Positions 26,660 through 34,803 of a DNA stretch of 64,000 bases are shown here, one piece after another; the stretch's first letter is position 1; every line of letters starts with the position of its first letter. Source of the DNA: Sphingopyxis terrae subsp. terrae NBRC 15098 (lineage in GTDB: Bacteria > Pseudomonadota > Alphaproteobacteria > Sphingomonadales > Sphingomonadaceae); NCBI RefSeq assembly GCF_001610975.1, contig NZ_CP013342.1:1869001-1933000 (forward strand), read 5' to 3'. Made by a program: the position numbers and the translations under genes. Below the pieces are notes generated by a model, which saw nothing but the letters and a program-made list of their open reading frames with translations, was not told the DNA's origin and did not search any database.

Positions 26660-27454
26660 ATGACGATTTCGCTCGGACCGCTCGCGCTTGCCGCCGACCG
26701 CCTGCTCGCGGTCGCGCTGATCTGGCTGTTTCTGGCGGGCGGCAGCCTGATCGCGGCGCGCGGCGATATGCGCGCGGCGACAGCGAGCTGGATCGCCGTC
26801 ATCGTGGGGCTGCTCGTGGCGCGCGCCGCCTATGTGGTGCGCCACGCCGATGCCTATGCACCCGAACCCTGGTCGATCCTTGCGGTCTGGCAGGGTGGTT
26901 TCCTGCCCTGGGCCGGGATCGCTGCGGCGGGGATGGCGGTGGCCGTCTGGCTCCGCCGCTCGCGCTCGAGAGCGCTGTTGCTCGGCGTGCTCGCCGGGCT
27001 GGCGGCGGTTCATGCGGTCGCGGCGCCGGCGCTCGAACCCGCGCCGCGCCCGCTCGCGCGCGGGCTGATGCTCACCGACATGGAGGGGCGCGCGATCGCG
27101 CTCGATACGCTGCGCGGGAAGCCGATGGTCATCAACCTGTGGGCGACATGGTGCCCGCCGTGCCAGCGCGAACTGCCGATGCTCGCCGAGGTTGCGGCGA
27201 CATCGCGCGTGCCCATCCTGCTGGTCAATCAGGGGCAGGACAGCGCGACCGTCGCCGCCTATCTGGCCGAGCGCAAGGTGACGGGCACGCACGTCTATCT
27301 CGACCATAGCGGGCGGACGGGCGATGCCGCGGGCGGGCTGGTGCTGCCGACGACCCTGTTCGTCGATGCCAAGGGCCGGATTGTCCGCCGTCACAGCGGC
27401 GAAATATCGCGCGCCGCACTCGCCGACGGGCTGGCGCTGATCGCGCGGCGCTAA
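26660..27454 (+). CDS. TlpA-like thiol:disulfide oxidoreductase with membrane-embedded N-terminal half
   Basis: The 264-residue protein has three or four hydrophobic segments in its first 125 residues, of a type resembling the front of prolipoprotein diacylglyceryl transferase, then a periplasmic thioredoxin domain. The redox motif is WCPPC (Cys165, Cys168) in INLWATWCPPCQREL; a cis-Pro loop is at VLPTTLFVD. Members reduce or isomerise disulfides in the periplasm. It follows the metal-sensing kinase by 167 bases, a pairing seen elsewhere with metal stress loci; that link is an inference. Confidence 0.83.
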   Translation: MTISLGPLALAADRLLAVALIWLFLAGGSLIAARGDMRAATASWIAVIVGLLVARAAYVVRHADAYAPEPWSILAVWQGGFLPWAGIAAAGMAVAVWLRRSRSRALLLGVLAGLAAVHAVAAPALEPAPRPLARGLMLTDMEGRAIALDTLRGKPMVINLWATWCPPCQRELPMLAEVAATSRVPILLVNQGQDSATVAAYLAERKVTGTHVYLDHSGRTGDAAGGLVLPTTLFVDAKGRIVRRHSGEISRAALADGLALIARR

Positions 27455-27457
27455 GGC

Positions 27458-28306
27458 TCAGGCGGCGGTCACCAGCCAGGCGCGCGCGCCGAGGCGAACC
27501 CCCGCTTCGGGATCATGATGCTCGCCATAGACGCGCTCCAGATCGGCGCGCGCCACTGCCATCACATCGGCGCCCGCCTCGCTCAGCACGCGCGCAGCGG
27601 ACATCGATCCGAGCGCAAAGTCGGCGGCCTCCGCCGGGGTGCGCCCCGGCCCGCCGATCGCCTGATCGCCGCGCCAGTCGTCGATGTCGACCCGGGCAAA
27701 GCCGGCATCGGCGAGCAGGCCGCGCAGATAATCGATATCCTCGAAGGCGAAGGGCCCCGGGGCGCGCGGCGTCGCGGGCGGTACGTCGACGTGCGCGCGG
27801 ATCACCGCCATCACCGCCATCATCCAGACATTGTCGCGCGGCGGTCCCCAGACGGCGAGGTCGAAGCGCGCGCCGGGCACGAGCTGCGTTCGCAAGTGGC
27901 GAAAGGCGGCGGCGGGATCGGTGAAAAACATGCTGCCGAAACGCGAGACAAGCCGGTCATAAGGTGCTGCCGGCAGCACCGCGCTCGCCGCATCGCCGCA
28001 GAAAAAGCGCAGCGCCGGAAGATCGGCGCCGGCCCGCGCGCGCGCCGCGACGATCAGGTCGGGCGAGATGTCGAGCCCGAGCACTGCTCCCCGCGGTCCG
28101 ACGCGCGCCGCGATCGCGCGGCTCGTCGCGCCGCCCCCGCACCCCAGATCGACGATGCGCTCGCCCGCCGCGATCGCTGCGCGATCGAGCAGCGCGGTGC
28201 CGATCGGTTCCAGCATCGCTTCGAAATGGTCGACATTGCGCAACCAGCGCTGCCCCATTTCGCCGGACCAGTCGTCCGCGAACACCGATGTCTTGTCGCC
28301 CGTCAT
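27458..28306 (-). CDS. Class I SAM-dependent methyltransferase
   Basis: The 282-residue protein binds S-adenosylmethionine through VDLGCGGGATS (motif I) and GLDIS (motif II acidic residue). The first 40 residues ('DWSGEMGQRWLRNVDHFEAMLEPIG') match UbiE/arsenite-methyltransferase-like family members annotated only as class I methyltransferases. There is no Cys set typical of ArsM. GGGAGG precedes the ATG used. It is divergent from the acyltransferase/PRODH-like pair (128 bases between), so shared control is possible. The substrate is unknown. Confidence 0.8.
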   Translation of the reverse strand: MTGDKTSVFADDWSGEMGQRWLRNVDHFEAMLEPIGTALLDRAAIAAGERIVDLGCGGGATSRAIAARVGPRGAVLGLDISPDLIVAARARAGADLPALRFFCGDAASAVLPAAPYDRLVSRFGSMFFTDPAAAFRHLRTQLVPGARFDLAVWGPPRDNVWMMAVMAVIRAHVDVPPATPRAPGPFAFEDIDYLRGLLADAGFARVDIDDWRGDQAIGGPGRTPAEAADFALGSMSAARVLSEAGADVMAVARADLERVYGEHHDPEAGVRLGARAWLVTAA

Positions 28307-28433
28307 CGCCGCCTCCCGTCGCATCGCTCGCGCCTGCCTCCCGCAAGCCCCGTGCGGCGTCAAGCGATGATCCGCGCCGCGCAGACATTTATTAGCCTTT
28401 CCGCGCTATTCGCGCAGGCGAGAGGGGCAGAAT

Positions 28434-29558
28434 TTGCTGCATGCGCATTTCTTCAGGCGCGCAGACCGACACGCGCAAATGGCGCCGCCGCATTCGGCGC
28501 GCGCGATCGATCTTGCGCGCTGGGACGGCAGCGCCTGGCTGGCCGAAGAATGGCGCGCGCTCGAACCCCATGCCCGCTGGCCGACCCAGAGTCACGCCTT
28601 CGCCGCCGCGCTGACCCCGTTGATCGAAGGCCAGCGCCGCAAGCTGCTCGGACTGCGCGCCGGCCGCACGATTTCGGCGCTCCTGCCGCTGTGCCGCGAC
28701 GCGGGCGCGATCGGCCGCTGGCGCATCGCGGGATCGCGCGAACTGTTCGAGCCGGGCGATCTTCTTGCGGCGCGGCCCGATGATGCCGCCCCGATCGCGG
28801 GCGCGCTCGCGCGGTTGCACCAGCCGCTCTCCTTCGACCGGATTTCCGCCGACTCGCCGCTGCTTCCGGCGCTGCGCCGCGCGATGCACGGGCGCGGCCT
28901 GCTGTCGGTGCGCCCGGCGATGCCCTGTCCGCTGATCGTGCTCGACGTGAGCTGGCGCGATCCCGAAAGCCACTTCAATTCGGGCCGCCGGTCCGATTTC
29001 CGGCGCGCGGCCCGGCGCGCCGAGGCCCTGGGGCCGGTCACGTACGAGACGCTGGCGCCGGGCCTGGAGGATTTCGACGCGCTGTTCGACGAAGCGATCG
29101 GGGTCGAGGCGAAGAGCTGGAAGCTGGAGGCGGGCAGCGCGATCGCGGTTGACCGCCGCCGCGAGACATTCTTCCGCCGCTTTTTTCGCGATGCCGCCGC
29201 CGAGGGCCGGTTCCGGCTGTCCTTCATGCGGATCTGCGGCAATGCGGTGGCGATGCAATTGGCGCTGGTCAGCGACGATCGATACTGGCTGTTCAAGATT
29301 GGCCACGACGACCGCTTCGGCAAATGCTCGCCGGGGACGCTGCTGATGCTCCACACGCTGCGCTGGGCGGCGGGCGAGGGCCTGCGCAGCTACGAACTGC
29401 TCGGCGAGGCCGAGGGCTGGATCACCCGCTTCTGGACGCAGGAACAGCGCGCGTGCGTGCGCGTGCGCACCTATCCGGCAAGCGTGTCGGGGGCGCTGGC
29501 GCTCGCCGCCGACGGCGCCCATTGGGTGTGGCAACGCCTGGTCCGGCGCAGCACATGA
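28434..29558 (+). CDS. GNAT/FemAB-like acyltransferase (BioF2/CelD-like)
   Basis: The protein, up to 374 residues, carries a two-lobed FemAB/GNAT-type acyltransferase fold of the 'CelD/BioF2-like' group. The C-terminal half has 'FNSGRRSDFRRAARRAEALG', 'FRLSFMRICGNAVAMQLALVSDDRYWLFKIGHDDRFGKCSPG' and 'LLMLHTLRWA', the family hallmarks for acyl-donor binding. GAGAGGGG lies a few bases before a TTG at 28434; an in-frame ATG at 28479 is the alternative. Its stop overlaps the next start as ATGA. Members modify sugars, lipids or peptides; the substrate is unknown. Confidence 0.75.
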   Translation: MLHAHFFRRADRHAQMAPPHSARAIDLARWDGSAWLAEEWRALEPHARWPTQSHAFAAALTPLIEGQRRKLLGLRAGRTISALLPLCRDAGAIGRWRIAGSRELFEPGDLLAARPDDAAPIAGALARLHQPLSFDRISADSPLLPALRRAMHGRGLLSVRPAMPCPLIVLDVSWRDPESHFNSGRRSDFRRAARRAEALGPVTYETLAPGLEDFDALFDEAIGVEAKSWKLEAGSAIAVDRRRETFFRRFFRDAAAEGRFRLSFMRICGNAVAMQLALVSDDRYWLFKIGHDDRFGKCSPGTLLMLHTLRWAAGEGLRSYELLGEAEGWITRFWTQEQRACVRVRTYPASVSGALALAADGAHWVWQRLVRRST

Positions 29559-30400
29559 AGGATAGGCCGCTCTGGCGCTGGCTGCGCGCGCGGCGCTATG
29601 CACTGCCGCAGCAGGCGGGCAGCTGGCTGCCGGTTCCCGACGCCGCGGCGGGCGCACGGGTCGCCCGGCGGCTGTCGCGCGGCGGTATCGCGGTGACGAT
29701 CGGCTATTTTCAGGGCGATGCCGATGACGCCGACGCCATCGTGGCTGCTTACGGCCGGATCGCCGCCACTCCGCTGCCGCCGGGAAGCTATTTGTCGGTC
29801 AAGGCGCCGCCGCTGGGCTTTTGTCCGCGGCGGCTGCGCCGGATTGCCGAGGTGGGCGCGGCCGCGGGGCTGCCGGTGCTGCTTGATGCCCATGCCCCCG
29901 CCGATGCCGACGCGACATTGGATGCGCTTGCCGCCCTGCTGCCCGACTTTCCGGACAGCGGCATCGCCTTGCCCGCGCGCTGGCGGCGCAGCGCCGCCGA
30001 TGCCGCGCGCCTGTCCGGGACATCGGCGCGTATCCGAGTGGTGAAGGGCGAATGGGCCGATCCGCTTTGCGATGCGGCGGATAGCGATGCCGCCTATCGG
30101 ACGCTGATCGACGCTCTCGCCGGGCGCGCGGCGCCCGTAGCGGTGGCGACGCACAAGCCTGCGCTGGCTGCTGCCGCGCTCGACCGATTGCTTGCGGCGG
30201 GAACCCCGTGCGAGCTTGAACAATTGCGCGGGCTGCCCGGGCGCCGCGCGCTGGCCGCGGCGCGGATGCGCGGGGTCGGCACGCGCCTCTACGTCCCGCT
30301 CGGTCCCGGCTGGTGGCCCTATGCGATCAACAAGGCGCTTGCGCGGCCGCATCTGCCCTTATGGTATCTGCGCGACCGGATCGGGCTTGCTGATCGCTGA
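29555..30400 (+). CDS. Proline dehydrogenase-like flavoenzyme, divergent
   Basis: The 281-residue protein matches the PRODH barrel: Lys83 in LSVKAPPLGF, Asp111 in LLDAHAP, then 'RIRVVKGEWADP', 'VATHKPALAAAALD', 'CELEQLRGLPGRRA' and 'RLYVPLGPGWWPYAI', in the family order. PRODH oxidises proline to pyrroline-5-carboxylate with FAD. The helix that normally carries the substrate-binding Arg-Arg pair (Y..RRL.E) reads YAINKALARP, with Asn259-Lys260 instead, so proline may not be the substrate. No P5C dehydrogenase domain or gene is present. Translationally coupled to the acyltransferase. Confidence 0.78.
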   Translation: MKDRPLWRWLRARRYALPQQAGSWLPVPDAAAGARVARRLSRGGIAVTIGYFQGDADDADAIVAAYGRIAATPLPPGSYLSVKAPPLGFCPRRLRRIAEVGAAAGLPVLLDAHAPADADATLDALAALLPDFPDSGIALPARWRRSAADAARLSGTSARIRVVKGEWADPLCDAADSDAAYRTLIDALAGRAAPVAVATHKPALAAAALDRLLAAGTPCELEQLRGLPGRRALAAARMRGVGTRLYVPLGPGWWPYAINKALARPHLPLWYLRDRIGLADR

Positions 30401-30407
30401 AACAAAA

Positions 30408-30435
30408 TGGGGCGGCCCGTTTCGGTGCCGCCCCA
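30408..30435 (-). terminator. Rho-independent terminator of the small secreted protein gene
   Basis: TGGGGCGGC (30408-30416) and GCCGCCCCA (30427-30435) form a 9-bp perfect stem. Read on the minus strand it is followed by TTTTGTTT. It lies just after the PRODH-like stop and may also stop plus-strand transcripts poorly. Confidence 0.75.
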
Positions 30436-30499
30436 GTTGTGCGTCCGTCCGGGGAGAGGGAGAGAGGACGGACCGGAGATGGTGTCGTGGCTTATTCGA

Positions 30500-30832
30500 T
30501 CAGCGCGATGCAACCTGGCTGTCGGTCGCTTCATCGACGCCGGCAACCTTGAGCGCGGCGCGGAACTGCTTGGCGGCGGCGCGTTCGTTGCCCGCTTCGC
30601 ACAGCTTCTTGCCGGTGGCGACGAAGCGCTTCGCGCTGGCCTGCTTGCCACCCTGGGCGCTGTCGGCGGCGGTGTTCGCCTGGTCGGCAAGGCCGGTGCA
30701 GCGATAATCGGCGCTGCCCTGCGCATAGGCCGGCGAGGTCGAAGCGATCAGGCCGCCGAAGGCGAGCGCCGAACCGGCGACGATCGCGAAAGCGGTGGGA
30801 AAGCGGCGAAAAGAGGAGAGCTGATTGGTCAT
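30500..30832 (-). CDS. Small secreted protein, 110 residues
   Basis: I do not recognise a named family. The N-terminus is a textbook signal peptide (FRRFPTAFAIVAGSALAFGG, cleavage near AYAQ), so the mature part of about 70 residues is periplasmic. It is helical, Ala/Lys-rich, with two Cys (YRCTGLA and KKLCEAG) that could pair. The repeated A-A-K-x-F pattern resembles a single TPR-like hairpin. The gene has its own terminator and is divergent from the LysR gene. Confidence 0.7.
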   Translation of the reverse strand: MTNQLSSFRRFPTAFAIVAGSALAFGGLIASTSPAYAQGSADYRCTGLADQANTAADSAQGGKQASAKRFVATGKKLCEAGNERAAAKQFRAALKVAGVDEATDSQVASR

Positions 30833-30878
30833 GGGAGAGGTTTCCTTTCGTTTCGTTGTGCAACCTTTTTAGGCGCGC

Positions 30879-30905
30879 TTGCGCACTTAGATAATCCTCT
30901 ATAAT
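30879..30905 (+). promoter_or_regulatory. Candidate promoter of the LysR gene
   Basis: TTGCGC (30879-30884) and a perfect TATAAT (30900-30905) are 15 bases apart, slightly short. If used, transcription would begin near base 30912, only about five bases before the TTG start codon, giving a nearly leaderless mRNA. Confidence 0.45.
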
Positions 30906-30916
30906 CTGCAAGTGCC

Positions 30917-31843
30917 TTGAAGCAGGATTTAACAATCCCCCATGGGGCGCTCGACGGGATCGAAGCTTTCCTGCGTGTCGCGGAAAGGCGGAGCTTTTCC
31001 GCCGCGGCAGCCGATCTGGGCGTATCTCCCTCGGCGATCAGCCAGACGATCAAGACGCTGGAAGCGCGCGTCGGCGCGCCTTTGTTCATGCGGACGACGC
31101 GTAGCGTCGGGCTGACGCAGGCGGGCGAAATGTTCCTCGAACGCGCCGCGCCTGCCTTTGCCGGGCTGGCTGACGCCTATGAAGCGGCGCGCAACCTGGG
31201 CAACCGTCCGGCAGGGCGGCTGCGCATCAACCTGATGCGCGGCGCGGTGCAGCCGATGTTCGAGCCGATCATCGCGGGCTTCGTCGACGCCTATCCTGAG
31301 ATCGAGCTGGAAATTTATGCCGACGACGCGCTCGCCGACCTGAGCGCCGGGGGCTTCGACGCCGGCGTCCGGATGGGTGAATCGCTCGATGCCGATGTGA
31401 TCGCTATTCGCCTCACCGGCCCGTTTCGCTTCGTCGCGGCCGCTTCGCCTGCCTATCTCGACCGCTTTGGGCGTCCCGAAAGGCCCGAAGATCTGAAAGA
31501 TCATCGCTGCATCCGCTTCCGCCTGGCGACGGGGGCGCTGATGCCGTGGACCTTTGCGCAGGGGAACCGCGAATTCGAGGTCGGGGTGACCGGGCCGGTG
31601 ATCGTCAACGACTGGATCGCCGCGCTGGTCGCGATGCGTACCGGCGTCGCGATCGGGATGATGGCCGAGCCGATGGCGAAGAAGATGGTCGAGACGGGCG
31701 AGCTCGAACTGGTGCTCAGCGACTATGCCGACGCGACCAGCGGGCTGTTCCTCTATTACCCCAGCCGCAAGCAGGTGATGCCCAAGCTGCGCGCCTTCAT
31801 CGACTATGTCCGCGAATATCTGCCCGACCAGATAGGCGCCTGA
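30917..31843 (+). CDS. LysR family transcriptional regulator
   Basis: The 308-residue regulator has an N-terminal winged helix-turn-helix (GIEAFLRVAERRSFSAAAADLGVSPSAISQTIKTLEAR) and a C-terminal effector-binding domain ending FIDYVREYLP. It appears to start with TTG: no in-frame ATG lies close enough and the helix-turn-helix begins by residue 12. No ribosome site is visible, in line with a very short leader. It lies directly upstream of the TSUP exporter and probably controls it. Confidence 0.88.
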   Translation: MKQDLTIPHGALDGIEAFLRVAERRSFSAAAADLGVSPSAISQTIKTLEARVGAPLFMRTTRSVGLTQAGEMFLERAAPAFAGLADAYEAARNLGNRPAGRLRINLMRGAVQPMFEPIIAGFVDAYPEIELEIYADDALADLSAGGFDAGVRMGESLDADVIAIRLTGPFRFVAAASPAYLDRFGRPERPEDLKDHRCIRFRLATGALMPWTFAQGNREFEVGVTGPVIVNDWIAALVAMRTGVAIGMMAEPMAKKMVETGELELVLSDYADATSGLFLYYPSRKQVMPKLRAFIDYVREYLPDQIGA

Positions 31844-31902
31844 TCGGCTGCTGGCCGCACAAATAATATTCTTTGCCGCACGCAGAAAATTTATGCTGGT
31901 CA

Positions 31903-31945
31903 AGCTGCGCAAATCGCGGCAGCTAGTTCTCAACTAAAAAAGTTG
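31903..31945 (+). promoter_or_regulatory. Two hairpins in the leader of the TSUP exporter gene
   Basis: AGCTGC (31903-31908) pairs with GCAGCT (31919-31924), and CAACT (31931-31935) with AGTTG (31941-31945) around an A5 loop. The second hairpin ends next to the GGGAAGA ribosome site. The first could be a LysR-type operator arm pair, the second a translational element. The stretch is unusually AT-rich. Confidence 0.4.
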
Positions 31946-31954
31946 GGAAGAATC

Positions 31955-32722
31955 ATGCTCGATCTGTCGACCTTCGATTTCGCGGCGCTGTTGCCCTTCA
32001 TCCTGATCGGCTTCGCCGCGCAGCTCGTCGACGGCGCGCTCGGCATGGCGTTCGGGGTGATCTGCAACACCTTGCTCGTCGCCGTGATGGGCGTGCCGCC
32101 CGCCACTGCATCGGCGCGCATCCATGTCGTCGAGGTATTCACGACCGCAGTGTCGGGGATCAGCCATCTGTTCCACCGCAATATCGAATGGGGCCTCTTC
32201 TTCCGCCTGCTCATCCCGGGCCTGATCGGCGGGGTGTCCGGCGCCTATCTGCTGACCTCGATCGACGGTGCGATCGTCAAGCCCATCGTCCTCGCCTATC
32301 TCGTCGCCGTCGGCGTGTGGCTGCTGATCCGCGGGCTGCTCTATCCGCCGAAAATTCGCAAGCCGACGGTGATTGCGCCGCTCGGCCTCGTCGGCGGCTT
32401 CCTCGATGCGGCGGGCGGGGGCGGCTGGGGGCCTGTCGTGACCTCCAACCTGCTCGTCCAGGGCGCCGAACCGCGCAAGGTGATCGGCACGGTCAACAGC
32501 GTCGAATTTTTCCTGACGCTCGCGGTGTCGGCAACCTTCATCTGGCACCTCGGCCTCGATGATGTCGCAGGCGCGACGCTCGGCCTGCTGATCGGCGGCG
32601 TTTGCGCCGCCCCGATCGGCGCCTTCATGGCCAAGCGCATCGCCCCCAAGCTGATGCTCGTACTCGTCGGCATCGTCCTGACCGCGACGAGCTGCTTCGG
32701 ACTATATCGCGCGTTGATGTAA
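31955..32722 (+). CDS. TSUP family (TauE/SafE-like) membrane exporter
   Basis: The 255-residue protein has seven or eight membrane segments in two homologous halves, each with the glycine-rich family motif: 'GFAAQLVDGALGMAFG' near the start and 'GLVGGFLDAAGGGGWGP' in the middle. TSUP proteins carry sulfite, sulfoacetate or other organosulfur anions. GGGAAGA precedes the ATG. The substrate cannot be assigned; the LysR gene upstream may respond to it. Confidence 0.88.
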   Translation: MLDLSTFDFAALLPFILIGFAAQLVDGALGMAFGVICNTLLVAVMGVPPATASARIHVVEVFTTAVSGISHLFHRNIEWGLFFRLLIPGLIGGVSGAYLLTSIDGAIVKPIVLAYLVAVGVWLLIRGLLYPPKIRKPTVIAPLGLVGGFLDAAGGGGWGPVVTSNLLVQGAEPRKVIGTVNSVEFFLTLAVSATFIWHLGLDDVAGATLGLLIGGVCAAPIGAFMAKRIAPKLMLVLVGIVLTATSCFGLYRALM

Positions 32723-32750
32723 GAGGGCCGCCGGCAATCGACCGGACGAT

Positions 32751-33476
32751 CTAGATGCGCCGATAGCGAAAATACCAGACCTCGTGCCCCTGCGCGCGCG
32801 CCTTGGCTTCGTAGCGGGTTTCGGGCCAGCCGCCGGGGCGCACCAGAAAATCCTGTGCGCTTTGCGCCAGCCATTCGAACTGGTGGCGGTGGCGCCGCAT
32901 CACCATCAGCGCGTGGGCAAGGTAGACCGGATGGTCGGTGCCGAAGCGAAATTCGCCGCCGGGTTTCAGCTTGGCGGCGATCAGGTCGAGCGGGCCGTCG
33001 TTCATCATCCGCCGTTTGGCATGGCGCGCCTTGGGCCACGGGTCGGGGTGAAGCAGATAGGCGAAGCTCAGCGCCCCGTCGGGGATGCGGCGCAGCACCT
33101 CGAGCGCGTCACCATGGTGGATACGGACATTGGCGAGCGGCAGGCTCCGGCCATGGTCGCCCGACACATGCACCAGCGCCTGCGCGACGCCGTTGAGGAA
33201 GGGTTCGGCGCCGATGAAGCCGTGGTCAGGCAACATGTCGGCGCGCCCCGCCATATGCTCGCCGCCGCCGAAACCGATCTCGAAGTGCAGCGGACGCCCG
33301 GCTCCTTCGGCGTCGCCGAACAGCAATGACGCGGTGACCGGCCCTTCGGCCGGAACCGCGATCTGCGGCAGTAGCGTGTCGATCAGATCCTGTTGCCCCG
33401 CGCGCAGGGCTTTGCCCTTCGCGCGCCCGTAAAGGCGGTTGAGCGTTGTCGGATCGCCGGATTTATAAGCCGTCAT
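32751..33476 (-). CDS. trmB: tRNA (guanine-N7-)-methyltransferase
   Basis: The 241-residue enzyme methylates G46 of tRNA with SAM. 'FEIGFGGGEH' is the SAM site; 'LLHPDPWPKARHAKRRM' is the TrmB signature, with LH where most have F. The C-terminal 'TRYEAKARAQGHEVWYFRY' matches the family T-x-Y-E-x-K box. It follows metK by 50 bases in the run lnt-metK-trmB, so a SAM maker sits beside a SAM user. Confidence 0.94.
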   Translation of the reverse strand: MTAYKSGDPTTLNRLYGRAKGKALRAGQQDLIDTLLPQIAVPAEGPVTASLLFGDAEGAGRPLHFEIGFGGGEHMAGRADMLPDHGFIGAEPFLNGVAQALVHVSGDHGRSLPLANVRIHHGDALEVLRRIPDGALSFAYLLHPDPWPKARHAKRRMMNDGPLDLIAAKLKPGGEFRFGTDHPVYLAHALMVMRRHRHQFEWLAQSAQDFLVRPGGWPETRYEAKARAQGHEVWYFRYRRI

Positions 33477-33526
33477 GCCGCGCGCGTTAGCCGCCTCGGG
33501 CCGAGGCGGCAAGCGCCGCGGCGGCA

Positions 33527-34753
33527 TCAGCCAGCGAACGCAGCTTTCAGCTTGTCGGTGAGGTCGGTGCGTTCCCACGGGAAGGCATCGCCCGACGCCT
33601 GGCGACCGAAATGGCCATAGGCGGCGGTCTGGCGATAGATCGGCTTGTTGAGGCCGAGGTGGGTGCGGATGCCCTTCGGCGTCAGGCGGACGAGCTGCGG
33701 CAGTAGCTGTTCGAGCGCGGCCTCGGTCACGCCCTCCGCCGCGGTGCCGTGCAGATCGACATAGACCGACAGCGGCTCGGCGACGCCGATCGCGTAGCTA
33801 AGCTGGATCGTGCAGCGGCGGGCAAGGCCCGCGGCGACGATATTCTTGGCGAGGTAGCGCGTGACATAGGCCGCCGAACGGTCAACCTTGGTCGGATCCT
33901 TGCCGCTGAACGCGCCGCCACCGTGTGGGCTTGCGCCGCCATAGGTGTCGACAATGATCTTGCGGCCGGTCAGGCCGGCATCGCCGTCTGGGCCGCCGAT
34001 CTCGAAACGTCCCGTCGGGTTGATGTGATAGACGGTGTTCGCGGTCAGCAATTCGGCCGGCAGCACGTCGGCGATCACGCCGAGCACATATTTGCGCAGC
34101 TCCTGATATTTCGCCTCGTCGCCTTCGCCGCCGTGGAAGAAATAGGCCGGCGCATGCTGCGTCGAAACGACGATCGCGGTCGCCTCGACCGGGCGTTCGT
34201 TGGCATAGCGCAGCGTGACCTGGCTCTTCGCATCGGGTTCGAGGAAGGGGGCGATGCCCGCCTTGCGGTCGGCCGCCATGCGTTCGAGAATTTTGTGTGC
34301 ATAGTCGAGCGTCGCGGGCATCAGGTCGGGGGTTTCGTCGGACGCATAGCCGAACATGATCCCCTGGTCGCCCGCGCCTTCGTCCTTGTCGGCGCTTTCG
34401 TCGACGCCCTGCGCGATATGCGCCGACTGGCCGTGCAGATTATTTTCGAAGCGGAACTGGTTCCAGTGGAAGCCGGCCTGTTCATAGCCGATGTCCTTGA
34501 CCGTGTTCCGGACGGTCGCTTCGATCTCGTCGAGCGCGCCTGGCGCCCATTCACCGTCTTCGAACAGCCCCTTGCAGCGGATCTCACCCGCCAGCACGAC
34601 GAGCTGCGTCGTCGTCAGCGTTTCGCACGCAACACGCGCTTCGGGGTCCTTCGCCAGGAACAGGTCGACGATCGAATCGCTGATCTGATCGGCCACCTTG
34701 TCGGGATGTCCTTCGGACACGCTTTCGGAGGTGAAGAGGAAGCTGTTGCGCAT
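33527..34753 (-). CDS. metK: S-adenosylmethionine synthetase
   Basis: The 408-residue enzyme makes SAM from methionine and ATP. '[21 protein letters not shown]' (residues 7-27) and '[19 protein letters not shown]' carry the ATP and phosphate ligands, and '[13 protein letters not shown]' is the second family signature. Its start lies in a 50-base gap after lnt that also contains a palindromic operator candidate. Confidence 0.97.
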   Translation of the reverse strand: MRNSFLFTSESVSEGHPDKVADQISDSIVDLFLAKDPEARVACETLTTTQLVVLAGEIRCKGLFEDGEWAPGALDEIEATVRNTVKDIGYEQAGFHWNQFRFENNLHGQSAHIAQGVDESADKDEGAGDQGIMFGYASDETPDLMPATLDYAHKILERMAADRKAGIAPFLEPDAKSQVTLRYANERPVEATAIVVSTQHAPAYFFHGGEGDEAKYQELRKYVLGVIADVLPAELLTANTVYHINPTGRFEIGGPDGDAGLTGRKIIVDTYGGASPHGGGAFSGKDPTKVDRSAAYVTRYLAKNIVAAGLARRCTIQLSYAIGVAEPLSVYVDLHGTAAEGVTEAALEQLLPQLVRLTPKGIRTHLGLNKPIYRQTAAYGHFGRQASGDAFPWERTDLTDKLKAAFAG

Positions 34754-34773
34754 GGGGAGCCTTTTGGAATCGA

Positions 34774-34793
34774 ATATAAAGGAAACTTTATGT
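34774..34793. promoter_or_regulatory. SahR-like palindrome upstream of metK
   Basis: ATATAAAG (34774-34781), four bases, then CTTTATGT (34786-34793) form a near-perfect palindrome 21 bases upstream of metK. From memory, the ArsR-family regulator SahR, which controls SAM-cycle genes in proteobacteria, uses an ATATAAAG-N4-CTTTATAT-like box. The gene context fits exactly. No arsR-type gene is in the window. Confidence 0.55.
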
Positions 34794-34803
34794 CGCGCCG
34801 CTG

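Noticed and set aside
29555..30400. Genuine proline dehydrogenase (putA) for proline catabolism
   Set aside because: The substrate-binding Arg-Arg pair is replaced by Asn-Lys and no P5C dehydrogenase is nearby, so the name PRODH-like is as far as the sequence allows.
31861..31954. SAM-II or SAM-V riboswitch upstream of the TSUP gene
   Set aside because: An ACTAAAAA string near the ribosome site recalls the SAM-II 3' end, but the upstream hairpin has only a short loop and cannot form the SAM-II pseudoknot as I know it.
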